This document shows positions 1-9,560 of a stretch of DNA of 26,884 nt, piece by piece. The translations under genes were made by a program, and so were the position numbers. The stretch is taken from positions 1,219,485 through 1,246,368 of the forward strand of contig BFEA01000159.1 in NCBI GenBank assembly GCA_003427395.1, read 5' to 3'. This DNA comes from Chara braunii (Eukaryota > Streptophyta > Charophyceae > Charales > Characeae). A model generated the notes under the pieces. It made no database searches. It saw only the letters and a program-made list of their open reading frames with translations, and had not been told where the DNA came from. Position 1 is the first letter of the stretch; every line of letters begins with the position of its first letter.

Positions 1-96
1 AGAGAGAGAGAGGGCGCCCCGCTGTTGTCGTCCGCTCCTGCCCGCTGCTGCCTGCCGTCGACTGCCTACTGCGGTCCGCTTCCACCGGCTCCCGCC

Positions 97-174
<78 letters not shown>

Positions 175-274
175 GCACACTCGAGAGAGAGAGGGCGCCC
201 CGGTGTTGTCGTCCGCTCCTGCTCGCTGCTGCCTGCCCTCAACTGCCTGCTGCGGTCCGCTGCCACCGGCTCCC

Positions 275-363
<89 letters not shown>

Positions 364-640
364 ATGCATGCCCGTGCGAGAGAGTGAGAGAGAGAGAGAG
401 GGCGCCCTGCTGTTGTCTTCTGCTCCCACCCGCTGCCCCCCGCCCACTCCTGCCCTCGACGACGCGCTGTGGGCCGCCCGCTTCTGGCCGTTGCGACCTT
501 CTGCCGCTCTCTCTCTCTCTGTGCGTGTGTGTGTGTGTGCGCGAGAGAGAGAGATAGCCGGCACCCGCCTGTTGCCGCCCCGCCCACTGCAGCCCACTCC
601 CGCTGCCGCCTTCTCTCTCTCTCCCCACCGCTGCAGCCTG
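1..640. repeat. CT microsatellites alternating with GC-rich modules
   Basis: A GC-rich module that begins with a short GA run and GGGCGCCC and ends with CCACCGGCTCCCGCC is repeated near 1-97 and 184-279. More diverged versions start near 391 and 542. Long perfect (CT)n tracts (about 98-172 and 280-359) follow the first two modules. The third is followed by CT then GT/GC dinucleotides. Open frames here only translate the CT/GA repeat (poly Leu-Ser or Arg-Glu) and are not genes. Confidence 0.85.
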
Positions 641-897
641 TGCGAATCCGAATAACTGCCACCTCGGTGCAGAACGGAATCTCAGAAAGATGCATCCCCT
701 GCGGCAGGGTAAAGCAGACAGGCACCAGGAGGATTGGGACCGGCGGTCCGGTAAGGGCATCCCGCAAGGCTGCCCGTCACTGATGGGGGCCTGCAATAAA
801 GCTTAGAGCCCCCGGGGGCAAATCATGGTAAGTGGTCCGTCGGAGGGGCAAATTGCAAATAAATCGAACTTTCAGGGGCGTTCCGAAAAATCTCCTT
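640..897 (-). mobile_element. Terminus of a TIR element related to 4325-5812
   Basis: Read on the minus strand this segment aligns with 4325-4580. Shared landmarks in the same order are GCCCCTGAAA, a TTGCCC(C/T)TC block, GCAGGCCCCC, a TACCGGACC block, TGGTGCCTGTC, and a GATGCATCTTT-like block (GCCTGCATCTTTG in the other copy). Only one end is visible; the microsatellite modules at 1-640 occupy the position of the element's interior. It is non-coding. Confidence 0.55.
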
Positions 898-1671
898 CTT
901 TTCTTTTTTATCCGAGAAAATTCAAGTTACATGCTGGTACTAAACTTGAGATTTTTTTATTTTTTTTTGCCATAAAATTGCGCTTCGGTTGACCTTGGCG
1001 ATTTTTATGTGAGTGTCTGTCTTTTTTGGGGATTTTCATGTGAGTGCCTTCCTTTTGGTCATTTTAATGTTGGTAGTAGCCTAGTAGGATGTTTCTTTTC
1101 AGGCTCCGATTGTCCTGCATGGTTTTTATTATGTCTGGTGTTATGCAAGCAACATCCTATTACCAACGTACGTTTCATGTCTGTACTATGTGGCACTGCT
1201 TCTGCAAGGAAATCCTACTACCTCCGTATGGTTACATACCTCCCTCCTCTCTCTGATCATACACCACGCGCCTCGCTCCACTACTCTCGAGTCTATACTG
1301 TACAATTTGCAGATTTGTGTCATCATCGCTCCACTTGCTATCCAATTCTACTTGACAACTACTTTGTATAGTTCTCAGTCTTTGTCCGAATGCACGAACG
1401 AGGAGAACTCCACCCGGCTGTAGAATCCCCTTCCTTGTTGTTTATGACACTGACTGACCGACAGCTGTCAGTCAGTTTCAGATACGACGAACGACCCATG
1501 TGTCAGAAAAATGATGACCGAGGATAACTCTACAATGTAGAGTAGAGTACCCGCCTTGCAACCCCCGTTCCTTCTTGAGTCGCTCCTCATAGGTCTACAA
1601 TAAACGCCCCAACCCCTGTCATCGAGCCCTGTAACCCCCTGCATTTGCAGAGTGGGCCTTGAAGTCTGGGC
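898..1671. other. Uncharacterised AT-moderate DNA
   Basis: No gene, RNA or repeat could be recognised. The longest open frames are short and have no recognisable motif. A small inverted repeat around CTGACTGACCGACAGCTGTCAGTCAG lies near 1450-1476. Confidence 0.4.
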
Positions 1672-2003
1672 AGACTAGTATGAGTGTATGCAGCTGTCCT
1701 TTTACCCTCAGACTAACATGAGCATATGCAGCTGTCCTTTTGCCCTCTCTCTTTTTTTTTTTTTTTTTTTTTCCTTACACGAACACCCGGGTTGATGCTA
1801 GGGGAGCTGATAAAAGCAAACCCCTCTTTTTTTCTTTTTTTTTTACACAAACACCCAGGTTGATGCTGGTAATTCGAGAGTCCAGCTTTCAGGAGTAAGT
1901 GGCTCGATGAGGCAATTTTGGAGAGTCACAGGTTTTCGACGGTAAGCTTTTCAGCTGTCCTTTTATGCTCTTGGTAGTTTGAGAGTCACAGGTTTTCGAC
2001 AGT
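1672..2003. repeat. Cluster of short direct repeats
   Basis: Three duplicated pieces lie next to each other. The first is a 38-bp unit containing ATGCAGCTGTCCTTTT (1672-1709, 1710-1747). The second is a T-run followed by ACACCC(G/A)GGTTGATGCT (about 1749-1800, 1827-1868). The third is GAGAGTCACAGGTTTTCGAC at 1921 and exactly 60 bp later at 1981. CAGCTGTCCTTTT also recurs near 1951. Confidence 0.7.
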
Positions 2004-2695
2004 GTCACAACTATAGAATGTCATGCGCTCTGCGGAACCGTCGACAGTGTGGAGTAGTAGTGTCGCAAGGCCGTAAACATTAGTTACTGTAGTAAATCAT
2101 GATAAGGGCCTCGTTAGCCACGAGGAAATTTCCTTGTGGCTCTTAAGGGAAATTTGCGGCGTCGTTCCACTCATCCTTGGGGACCGCCCCCAAGGATGTT
2201 TCCTTGTGGCGTGCCGCGGCCGTTTTCATACGGAAATTAGTGGCCGCGGGGTCGGTGGTCCTTGGTCCACTATCTTTTGTCCGTGTGGAGGCGGCGTGGT
2301 CCAGCAACGTGTGGCGGGAAACGGCATGAGGCGGGCGACGGGAAAAAAATTTAACCCAAGGGGCGTCGAGGTTTGAAATTCGAATTTCCAATGGCGACTG
2401 CGACAACGACGACGACGTGCGGCTGGCGGCGCAAGGACGGCGTACTGCTGAAACGGGCTCATCGGCGGCGTCACTTCTGTCCCCCGGCCGTTGCGAGTGC
2501 GCATGCATCGTCCGGTGCATCCATCGCCGTCGACCTTCGCACACGTCTGCTGCGCCTTGAAACACATTTCCGTCTGCGGGACTGCATCCAGAGAAAAGGG
2601 GCCAGCTTTCGACGGACGTCTTCAGCTTCTTCGTTGGGTGTGGAGGGACGACACACACGACAGCGGAGCAACGGGTCCGTGTCCAGGTCGTGGCT

Positions 2696-3139
2696 ATGGA
2701 GGGCGGCGGAGAGGGTGGACCTGCGGTGTTGACGCCTCTTGAGCTGCAGACCGTGGCCGCGACCGTGTCTACCGTTGTATTTCGATGTCAGCAGGAGAGG
2801 GCACTGGGACGACTGAAGGAGCAGTTGCGCGCGCGTAGACGGAGGACATTGATGCAAGCTCCAGAGGATGGCCCCGACTACGTTGCGACCTCAGAGGCTG
2901 TTGTTCAGCTATGCTACGCGTTGGGTTGCAGAGTGATTCCTCGAGCGACTCCGAGGTGGTGGATGAAGCGCATGACAGGGAGCAGGACAGGGAGCTGCCG
3001 GTCTGCCGTTGGTCAGTCGTCAATCCATCATGTCGCCGTTCTTGGAAGATCTCCTTTTGCGGGCCGCGACAGGGAGCAGGCCGATGAAACACACGTGGAA
3101 GAAGACAACGATGAGAAGCAGCACGACGACGAGGAGTAG
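2696..3139 (+). CDS. Unrecognised ORF inside the Harbinger-like element
   Basis: This frame of about 147 codons starts at ATG 2696 (the frame is open slightly upstream). It reads an alpha-helical, basic N-terminal half (around RLKEQLRARRRR) and ends in an acidic stretch (EEDNDEKQHDDEE). A TPRWWMKR motif occurs near residue 85. The alternative frame around 2935-2990 reads an acidic SDSSSDSE-type segment, so a frameshift within an older longer ORF is possible. Its place inside a TAA-flanked element suggests a remnant of the element's own protein (transposase N-terminus or DNA-binding partner). That is inference; no catalytic motif is visible. Confidence 0.25.
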   Translation: MEGGGEGGPAVLTPLELQTVAATVSTVVFRCQQERALGRLKEQLRARRRRTLMQAPEDGPDYVATSEAVVQLCYALGCRVIPRATPRWWMKRMTGSRTGSCRSAVGQSSIHHVAVLGRSPFAGRDREQADETHVEEDNDEKQHDDEE

Positions 3140-3659
3140 CAGAGGCAGCCTGTGCAGCAGGTCCGCCGTGTAAGGGTTCGTGGAAAGGGCAGCAGCTCCA
3201 CGTCAGTGGTCCACCGTCCAGCGAAGAACTCCGTCCATAGAAGAAAAAGCGAGGGAAGATCTGTGCTCCGACGTGCAAGGCGTGACGACAAGCGACGAAA
3301 ACGACGATCTTCCGAAATAAAACTGTCATCGTCGAATGCAGCGCCGACGCCGACAGGCATTCAACTTTCCGACCGTTGTCGACAATCGCCCAGCGCAGCA
3401 GACCGCATGACACCGACCGCCGACGCCCGATTTGACGGATGGAGGCTCACGTGGACGGTGACCGTTTGGAGCCGTTGGGGTGCCGCCCAGACGGTGGAGG
3501 GCAGGGATGTCCGTGCCCCCGTTCGGTGGACCACGTCTGGACCACCCTCAAACCGAAACTGTGCGTCGATGCATGCCTTAGCTGCTCCGAATTTCGCGCT
3601 TCCTTGTGCTCCGAGGGACCTCGGGAGGTCCCTTGGGGATTAGGAAAAATTGGCTGTAG

Positions 3660-3773
3660 CCACAAGGACACCACAAGGAAATTTCCTTGTGGTGTTTTCA
3701 CATTTTTTTTCGCGAATAGTCCCCGAGGACAGGTGGAACGAGCACTTCCTTGTGGATTTCGGGTCCACAAGGA
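3660..3773. repeat. Subterminal TCCTTGTGG motif cluster of the Harbinger-like element
   Basis: Copies of TCCTTGTGG or its complement CCACAAGGA start at 3660, 3671, 3684, 3747 and 3765. Two more lie near the left end (2131, 2201) and a partial one at 3601. The pair at 3671-3692 forms a perfect 22-bp palindrome centred on AAATTT. Clustered subterminal motifs commonly bind transposase; that function is inferred. Confidence 0.65.
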
Positions 3774-3798
3774 GTGTCTAACGAGGCCCTAAGTATCT

Positions 3799-3866
3799 TT
3801 CTCCAACCGTAATGATCTTCGCTATTATAACATTCTCCAACCATAATGATCTTCGCTATTATAACT
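3799..3866. repeat. 34-bp tandem duplication
   Basis: Two copies of a 34-bp unit beginning TTCTCCAACC and containing TAATGATCTTCGCTATTATA lie head to tail (3799-3832, 3833-3866), with only about two differences. They begin a few bases outside the Harbinger-like element. Confidence 0.85.
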
Positions 3867-3913
3867 ATTATAACATGGTGCGTAGAAGTCATATAACCCC
3901 CACCGCACACGGT

Positions 3914-3955
3914 GGGCGTTATATTCGTTTATAACGCCTAGGCGTTATATCCGGT
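3914..3955. mobile_element. Fragment of the GCGTTATATTCGGG-type MITE family
   Basis: A perfect 20-bp palindrome (TATAACGCCTAGGCGTTATA) is preceded by GGGCGTTATATTCG and followed by TCCGG. The same words occur in the arms of the fold-back at 16461-16548 and near 6061-6231. This looks like a small or internally deleted copy. Confidence 0.4.
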
Positions 3956-4067
3956 AAATTAGTGGCAACTTCGGTGTGGGGGATACAGTTCAGTTCTTGG
4001 GAACTCTTTTATGATGTAAGGGATGCCGGACCTGTTTTCCGGCTTGTATAATTCAAAAGCGGCCGCT

Positions 4068-4107
4068 GTGTGAACCAGGCCGGAGTGCCTGGATCACACG
4101 GCATTCC

Positions 4108-4164
<57 letters not shown>
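4068..4164 (+). other. 13-bp hairpin directly followed by a poly-A run
   Basis: Arms GTGTGAACCAGGC (4068-4080) and GCCTGGATCACAC (4087-4099) pair with one mismatch around a 6-nt loop. Eleven bases later an uninterrupted A run of about 54 bases begins at 4111. The arrangement resembles the 3' end of a retroposed transcript, but no head or target duplication was found. Confidence 0.4.
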
Positions 4165-4165
<1 letters not shown>

Positions 4166-4213
4166 ACAACAAAAAAAGCCCCCCCCCCCCCCCCCCCCCC
4201 TTTCTTTTTTAAA

Positions 4214-4245
<32 letters not shown>

Positions 4246-4310
4246 CCAAAAGAATTTTTTTTTTTTTGAAATTTCTGTAAAAAAAAAAAAAAAACCAGAA
4301 AAGAAACCAA
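4111..4310. repeat. Homopolymer block A/C/T/A
   Basis: Long runs of A, then C (about 22), then T, then A again lie back to back, with little unique sequence. Homopolymers of this length are error-prone in sequencing and assembly, so exact lengths should not be trusted. Lys-, Pro- and Phe-only frames here are artefacts. Confidence 0.85.
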
Positions 4311-4589
4311 AAGAAAAAAAGAAAGGAAAATTTGCAAAATGCCCCTGAAATTTCCGTTAATTGGTGATTTGCCCTCGAACGGCCGAGGTTTTCTGATTTG
4401 CCCCTGGTGCCTCTGAACTTTCGTGCAGGCCCCTGTCAGTGAGGGGCCCATCTTTTCGTAATGCACCTACCGGACCTGGGGTCCCATTTCCCGTGGTGCC
4501 TGTCCGATTTGCCCTCCTGCGGGGCCTGCATCTTTGCGAGATGCCATTGGACAGGGAGGCACAAAGATTTCGAATTTGAACGCTCCGCC

Positions 4590-4812
4590 GCCAAAAAAAC
4601 AGAAGGGAAGAAGGGAAGAAGGAGAGGAAGGAGGAGAGAAGAGTTAGAGGGCAGAGGGAGACGAGGACGAGACGGGAAGGACGAGGAGGGAATCAGAGGA
4701 TATATGAAGAGGAGAGAATAGGGAGCTAAGGGAGAGGGAGGGGAGGAGCACGAAGAAGAGAGAAAAGAGGGTGAGGACGGAGAAACACGAAGAAAGGGAA
4801 GGAGCTCGCGAT
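4590..4812 (+). repeat. Purine-rich (GGA/GAA) tract
   Basis: The strand is almost exclusively A and G for over 200 bases, with irregular AGGAGG/GAAGGG words. It translates to low-complexity Arg/Glu/Gly on one strand and Ser/Pro/Leu on the other. I do not treat it as coding. Confidence 0.75.
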
Positions 4813-5298
4813 GACTGGATATCAACGATAGCATCACTGCGGCTGTAGCCGGCATCGTTGTGGCAATGTCGCTCTTCGTTGATCTCTCACCCCTAGGCGC
4901 TCTCGTCTCCATATCGGAACACTGGCTTTCGTTTACCTGACACATACCCATATATATCGTCACACAGTGTATGTATACATGTATACATAGAGCTCCGCAA
5001 GATCTTACACCACGCCCTTGTTGAATTAAGCATGACTGCTGTAATTGTATTCGAGTCCCTTTTTTTTCGGTTTTCTTTAATATAAGTTAACCTCAGATTA
5101 GTACAATCTATCCAGATCAAGCCAAGGTACTAGAGAGAGAGAGAGACGATAAGTCTCCAACCTTGGCCAACAGCTAAGTCACCAACCCCGCATGAGCCGC
5201 TACTTGGATCGATAGAATGAGCAAACAAAAAAGTGGCAGTGTATATTTCCACGTTTCAGCTAAAGATTCATTTCGTTTTTGCTCATCCTATCGATGGA

Positions 5299-5333
<35 letters not shown>

Positions 5334-5345
5334 NGTGTGTGTGTG

Positions 5346-5430
<85 letters not shown>
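5299..5430. repeat. (GT)n followed by (GA)n microsatellite
   Basis: A GT tract (about 5299-5379, with one GCAT interruption and one ambiguous base at 5334) changes directly into a GA tract (about 5380-5430). The ambiguous base shows the assembly is uncertain here. Confidence 0.95.
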
Positions 5431-5434
<4 letters not shown>

Positions 5435-6060
5435 TAAGATAGGCGCAAGCCCATGCAAAACGATGCCAACGTGGGCAAATTTCTGATATACCCGGGTAGC
5501 TCCCATCCCAGGGCCAGGGGAACGGCCGCGACTGCCAACAACGGCCGTGGGGGCATACTGGAAAGATGCATGGTACCGGTAGGGGCATATAGCAAATTCT
5601 AGTGCAGGTCCTCAACGGCCAACAGGTAGGGGCATATTGAAAAGTTGGCAGCGGTACCGGTAGGGGCATATTGAACATATTCGAGGCCCAAGTGACGCCG
5701 GGGGTTTTCTGGAAACTTGAGTTGTTGTCAGAGGGGCAATTCAGAAAAAATAGGCCGTCTGAGGGCATATCGCCAATTAACGGAAATTTCAGGGGCGTTT
5801 TGCAAATTTTCCCAAAAAAAAAATTAAAATTTCTGTAAAAAAAAAAGAAATCTTGTGTAGAAGTGCAATGCAACCAACTTTTGGCTGAGAGCCACTTCAG
5901 AATTCCTGACAAATTTGGAAACCAAAATAGGAAACAAAAAATCAAACCAAAACATATGCCTTGGAAGTCAACCCCTTCCTAAACCCATGTATGCCCCCCT
6001 TCCCCTCCCTTTTAACCCCATGTCTACTTCCCTCTACAAGGCACTCTCCCCATGGCACGT

Positions 6061-6231
6061 TCAAATAGAACGCCTGGGCGTTCTATTCGAATATAACGCC
6101 AGGGTGTTGTATTGGAATGGATGTTTTATTCGGAAGTAAAGTGAGTAACATCAAAAATCTGTTTCTTTAATTTGTTTTAAGGGTGAGCTATAATATAATG
6201 CCCGGACGTTATTTTTGGGTGAAGACGGTAG
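6061..6231. mobile_element. Decayed fold-back of the GAATATAACGCC MITE family
   Basis: The left part holds alternating AGAACGCC / GGCGTTCTATTCG and ATATAACGCC words (6066-6106). The right part (about 6195-6231) reads TAATGCCCGGACGTTAT then TTGGGTGAAGACGGTAG. The same terminal words bound the copies at 16461-16548 and 23502-23648. The two ends no longer pair well, so exact borders are uncertain. Confidence 0.4.
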
Positions 6232-7549
6232 GGGTCTAGACTTTAGCATTGAACCACCACAACAAAAATCTCAGAATTAAACTAGAGCTTAAAATATATG
6301 CAGGGGCCCAGGGTGTTGTAGAGGCCAAGGACCAGACCCTCGGTGATTGCTGGCAGCGGCAGCCAATGATTGTCCTGACAGGATAGGCCACCTACCCTAC
6401 CCACCCCCACGTTAATACTCCCAGTGCACCCCCCGTCCCTACTATTCTACCTCAGTGTGCCCAGCACTCAGGACCATCACCCTACCAGTATCGAGGGCAA
6501 CGTGGACCACACAGCAGTGACAAGCACCAGCCGTAGTGGAAGAGGAAGCGGAAGCGGACGAACCTTTCCATGCGGGAACTTCGGACGCCAGGCTCATGCA
6601 ATCTTCTACAGACCCAATTCACAGAGTCTACCCAGCAGGAGAACCTAAGCAAGGCAAGCCGGCGCCCACGGACGCATCCTACCGTCCTCACCCTACCTTA
6701 CCCAAGGCTAGGCGGAACTCAGATTAGCCGGAGCGACTTGTGTCCCTACCCTACCCTAGAGCTAAGCCATGTGTGGGTAGACCCCGTCATGTACCTGATA
6801 GACCCCCCAGCCCGGTATCATAGTTGTGTGTATATGTGTGCCCAGAGGCTATCTATGTTTTGTACGAGCCCATAGGGTATGTGTATATATTCACAAGCCA
6901 GTTTGTATCTGCCCGAAGGCTACGTGTGCTCTGTCTAACTGTATAGCGAGACGTATGTGCCCGAAGGTCAGATATATGTGCAGTACCATGTAGAGGGAAC
7001 TATGTGTTCGTTGAAGAGATTACGGGCGAAGCTGGACGAGAACCCCCCCAAAGTCCCAAGCCGGGCGCAAACTCTGCACCCCACTCCCGCCAAGACATCT
7101 AGTTCAGCTATTAAAGAAAAAAGAAAAATGTCAGCAGTTCCACTCACGGCATGCAATGCCTGGAGGGACCTCAGGTTACCTACCTTACCTCTTGGAACGG
7201 CTGAGGTTTTAGTATCTCTAATATCTGAACGGCCAAGATTTTGGTGTGGCCACTGACGAGTGCACTATGCCTGTCCCTGCACAGGTCTGCAGGCCTGGAA
7301 AAGTTTTTTTTTTGTTTTTTTTTTTGGCCTTGAAAAGTTGAAAACTTGTGGAACCCCACACTGGGCCTTTGGATTGTCTCAATTTGTCTGTGATTTGTGA
7401 CTGTGCTACCGCTCGACAATCTTTGACCCTTTGGGGTTAAAATAAATAAAATTCAATAAATAAAGAAAAAAATCCTGGGTTGGGCGTGACTGTTGGACTT
7501 CCTAGGGCCTACTATGGACTTCAGGAGCCCTCCGACGGGTCAACCAAAC
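6232..7549. other. Unannotated stretch with weak internal repetition
   Basis: No gene was recognised. Loose repeats of (TG)CCC(G/A)(A)AGGCTA-type words occur at about 6840, 6911 and 6960. CTACCCTACC words occur around 6400 and 6750. Two GAACGGC(T/C)(G/A)AG(G/A)TTTT modules at 7194-7245 resemble the modules near the end of the 4325 element. Open frames are short and motif-free. Confidence 0.4.
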
Positions 7550-7822
7550 GACCCCTAGAGACTCATCAAAGACTGTAGGTCCCCCTTTTGACCCCCAGAA
7601 CTCGGCCTTCAATTTGGTCCAAAGCTATCATGACGCTTGGGACCCCTAGAGAGTCATCAAAGACTGTAGGTCCCCCTTTTGACCCCCAGAACTCGGTCTT
7701 CAATTTGGTCCAAAGCTATCATGACGCTTGGGACCCCTAGAGACTCATCAAAGACTGTAGGTCCCCCTTTTGACCCCCCGAACTCGGCTTTCAATTTGGT
7801 CCAAAGCTATCATGACGCTTGG
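7550..7822. repeat. Three tandem copies of a 91-bp unit
   Basis: The unit starts GACCCCTAGAGA and ends CATGACGCTTGG. Copies begin at 7550, 7641 and 7732 with an exact 91-bp period and only a few substitutions each. The near identity points to a recent triplication. Frames crossing the array are not considered genes. Confidence 0.92.
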
Positions 7823-7861
7823 GCTTTTGCAATCATTATGCTGGGACGTCCTCATCCTTTG

Positions 7862-7972
7862 ACTACCGTCTTCCCCCGAACACAACGTACCCTTATTTTG
7901 GGCATATCTGGCCGGGAATACAGCTTGTATACATTCATTTTTAGGCTGCATTATGTTCCGGGGAAGACTAGT
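7862..7972. mobile_element. MITE-like fold-back, family A, copy 1
   Basis: The left end ACTACCGTCTTCCCCCGAAC pairs with a right end reading TATGTTCCGGGGAAGACTAGT. The interior contains the family words GGGCATATCTGGCCGG and TATACATTCATTTTTAGG. Full length is 111 bp, with no coding capacity. Related copies are at 14775, 16641, 16860 and 19753. Confidence 0.75.
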
Positions 7973-8164
7973 AAGGAGGGGACTGCAAGGCAAAGCTTTT
8001 TGACTGAGATACGAACTAGATTCACTAGACCATATCTTCTGCTGCACTAAGGGCCATTCACTTTGCTAAGAAACGAGAGCTATTTTTCACACTGGACAAC
8101 CCTGAGTCCGAATTCAGGACCAGGTGCACTTTTTCAAAGCTGGATTTTGAAGCCGGGCCATTGA

Positions 8165-8289
8165 ACCCTTGGCCGTCCGAATGTTTCAAACACTATCCTC
8201 CACCATCAGAACGTTTTACAATATTACCCTTCGCCATCAGAATGTTTTACAACATGACCCTTCACCATCAGAATAGGTTTACAGCATTG

Positions 8290-8335
<46 letters not shown>

Positions 8336-8725
8336 ACAACCCCGCCAGTGCTAGTGCTGCTGATTCAACAGTCACCAGTAGCACCTAGAGGGATGCTCCA
8401 TCTGTTGGTGGGGAGCGTCACCAGCTGGAAAACGGGTCCAGCGTCCCTCAAAAAGAAAATTATACAAAAGATTTTGGGATTGTGCCCAACAACATCAGTC
8501 TGGGAATGTTTTTACAGAAATGACCCTCCAGCATCTGAATAGTTCACTGCAATATGCCCTCCAAGTTCCAACATCAGAATATTTATTTTTGAACACTACC
8601 CTTCGTCCCGATATTCTACGGCACCACCCTTCACCAGAGAAGTATCTTGCAACATTACCCTCCACTATCGGAATATTAGTATATTACCTCCACAATGTCA
8701 GAATATTTTACAACATTCCCCTCCT
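8165..8725. repeat. Degenerate array of ~32-bp CCATCAGAATRTTTTACAAC units
   Basis: A unit approximating CCCT(C/T)CACCATCAGAAT then RTTTTACAACATTA recurs about three times at 8190-8295 and about six more diverged times at 8480-8725. The two blocks are separated by a T run (8297-8330) and 140 bp of other sequence. Units differ in length (about 28-42 bp), indicating an old array. Confidence 0.65.
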
Positions 8726-8759
8726 GGCGTCCAGTGCATGTGTTTCCCCTCATCGTGTT

Positions 8760-9296
8760 GTGTAGTGTGAAAAGGTAATAAATTTCTGGTATGTCTGTAT
8801 TTGGCTGGACAATTATGTTGTATACATTCAATGCGACACGAAGTTGTGTGACAGGGACAGAACACCTGCAGTGGTCACTTTACCTGTATTTGCAACCTGT
8901 GTAGCCGCACATTCAATGAACGTGGGTTCCCCGCGTTCAGTTCTTCAACACATTGAACGCGCGCGTGCACTGAACGCGGCTAAACGCGTTTGACGCGTTT
9001 GTGGCTGGGAGCAAACGCGTCGGGGGGAGAGGGGGTCGGCACAGAGGGGTTGTGGCAGGTGGGGAAGGGGCGCGGGCACCACCCCATCCCTGTAGCCTGT
9101 AGGAGAAAACAAACAGAGAAAATGAAAGGAAAAAAAACGAAAAAAACTTCCCTCTGCAGGGGTGAATACCCCACCCCTCCCTGCTCGTTCGCGCCACTAT
9201 GTGTGTGTGTGTGTGTGTGGCCCTTTTCAAATGTATCTGGCCATCTTCGGCGATACATTCGGTGCCAAAAGGTGGCATCATTCGAAAAGATACGTG

Positions 9297-9300
<4 letters not shown>
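8760..9300. other. Non-coding stretch with ACGCGT cluster and short GT repeat
   Basis: GAACGCG/AAACGCG words are frequent at 8918-9021, including ACGCGT at 8984, 8993 and 9015. A (GT) run lies at 9199-9219. No gene was recognised. Confidence 0.4.

Positions 9301-9380
<80 letters not shown>
9301..9380. repeat. (GA)40 microsatellite
   Basis: An uninterrupted AG/GA dinucleotide run of about 80 bases. The Arg-Glu frames across it are not genes. Confidence 0.98.
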
Positions 9381-9384
<4 letters not shown>

Positions 9385-9560
9385 AATCGATTCTAGAGAT
9401 TGAATGGTTGTGAGATTCGATGGTTTCCACTACAATTCAATCTATGGATGGCTTGAATCTCACGAAGATTCAGTCTATAAAATGATTGAATCTTTTTCTT
9501 CTTTTTTTTTCGAGGAGTGTGTGAACTTGGAGTATCCTCCCGGGGAGAGAGGGCCCCGAG

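Larger units (their letters stand above)
2103..3792. mobile_element. PIF/Harbinger-like DNA transposon, probably non-autonomous
   Basis: The element proper is 2106-3789 (1,684 bp). It is flanked on both sides by TAA (2103-2105 and 3790-3792), the 3-bp target duplication typical of PIF/Harbinger. The TIR begins GGGCCTCGTTAG followed by (C/A)CAC, and the right end carries its reverse complement. A 9-bp motif, TCCTTGTGG, is repeated in both orientations within about 130 bp of each end. It includes a perfect 22-bp palindrome at 3671-3692. Hairpins also sit inside each end (2172-2198 and about 3613-3636). The interior is GC-rich with broken open frames, and I could not see a DDE transposase. Family placement rests on termini and TSD only. 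Confidence 0.7.
4325..5812. mobile_element. 1.5 kb non-autonomous element with ~57-bp TIRs, carrying microsatellites
   Basis: The left end (GGAAAATTTGCAAAA then a GCCCCTGAAATTTCCGTTAA block, to about 4383) is the inverted complement of the right end (about 5755-5812), with roughly six mismatches over 57 bp. Inside both ends are degenerate modules of about 30 bp built around (A)GGGGCA(A/T)AT, or its complement. Examples are the repeated GGTAGGGGCATAT at about 5580-5670 and the TTTGCCC(C/T) words at about 4367-4400. The middle holds a purine-rich tract, unique DNA (4810-5210) and a (GT)n(GA)n microsatellite. No transposase is visible. Long A-rich stretches flank both ends, so no target duplication could be defined. 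Confidence 0.6.

Noticed and set aside
25-796. Open frames of 65-233 codons across the CT/GA tracts
   Set aside because: They read poly Leu-Ser or poly Arg-Glu in every frame of the microsatellite; length comes only from the repeat having no stops.
2143-3770. Several antisense frames of 70-214 codons in the Harbinger-like element
   Set aside because: GC-rich DNA gives long chance frames on both strands; none shows transposase or Myb motifs.
4111-4348. Lys/Pro/Phe-rich frames
   Set aside because: They arise from consecutive homopolymers that may themselves be assembly artefacts.
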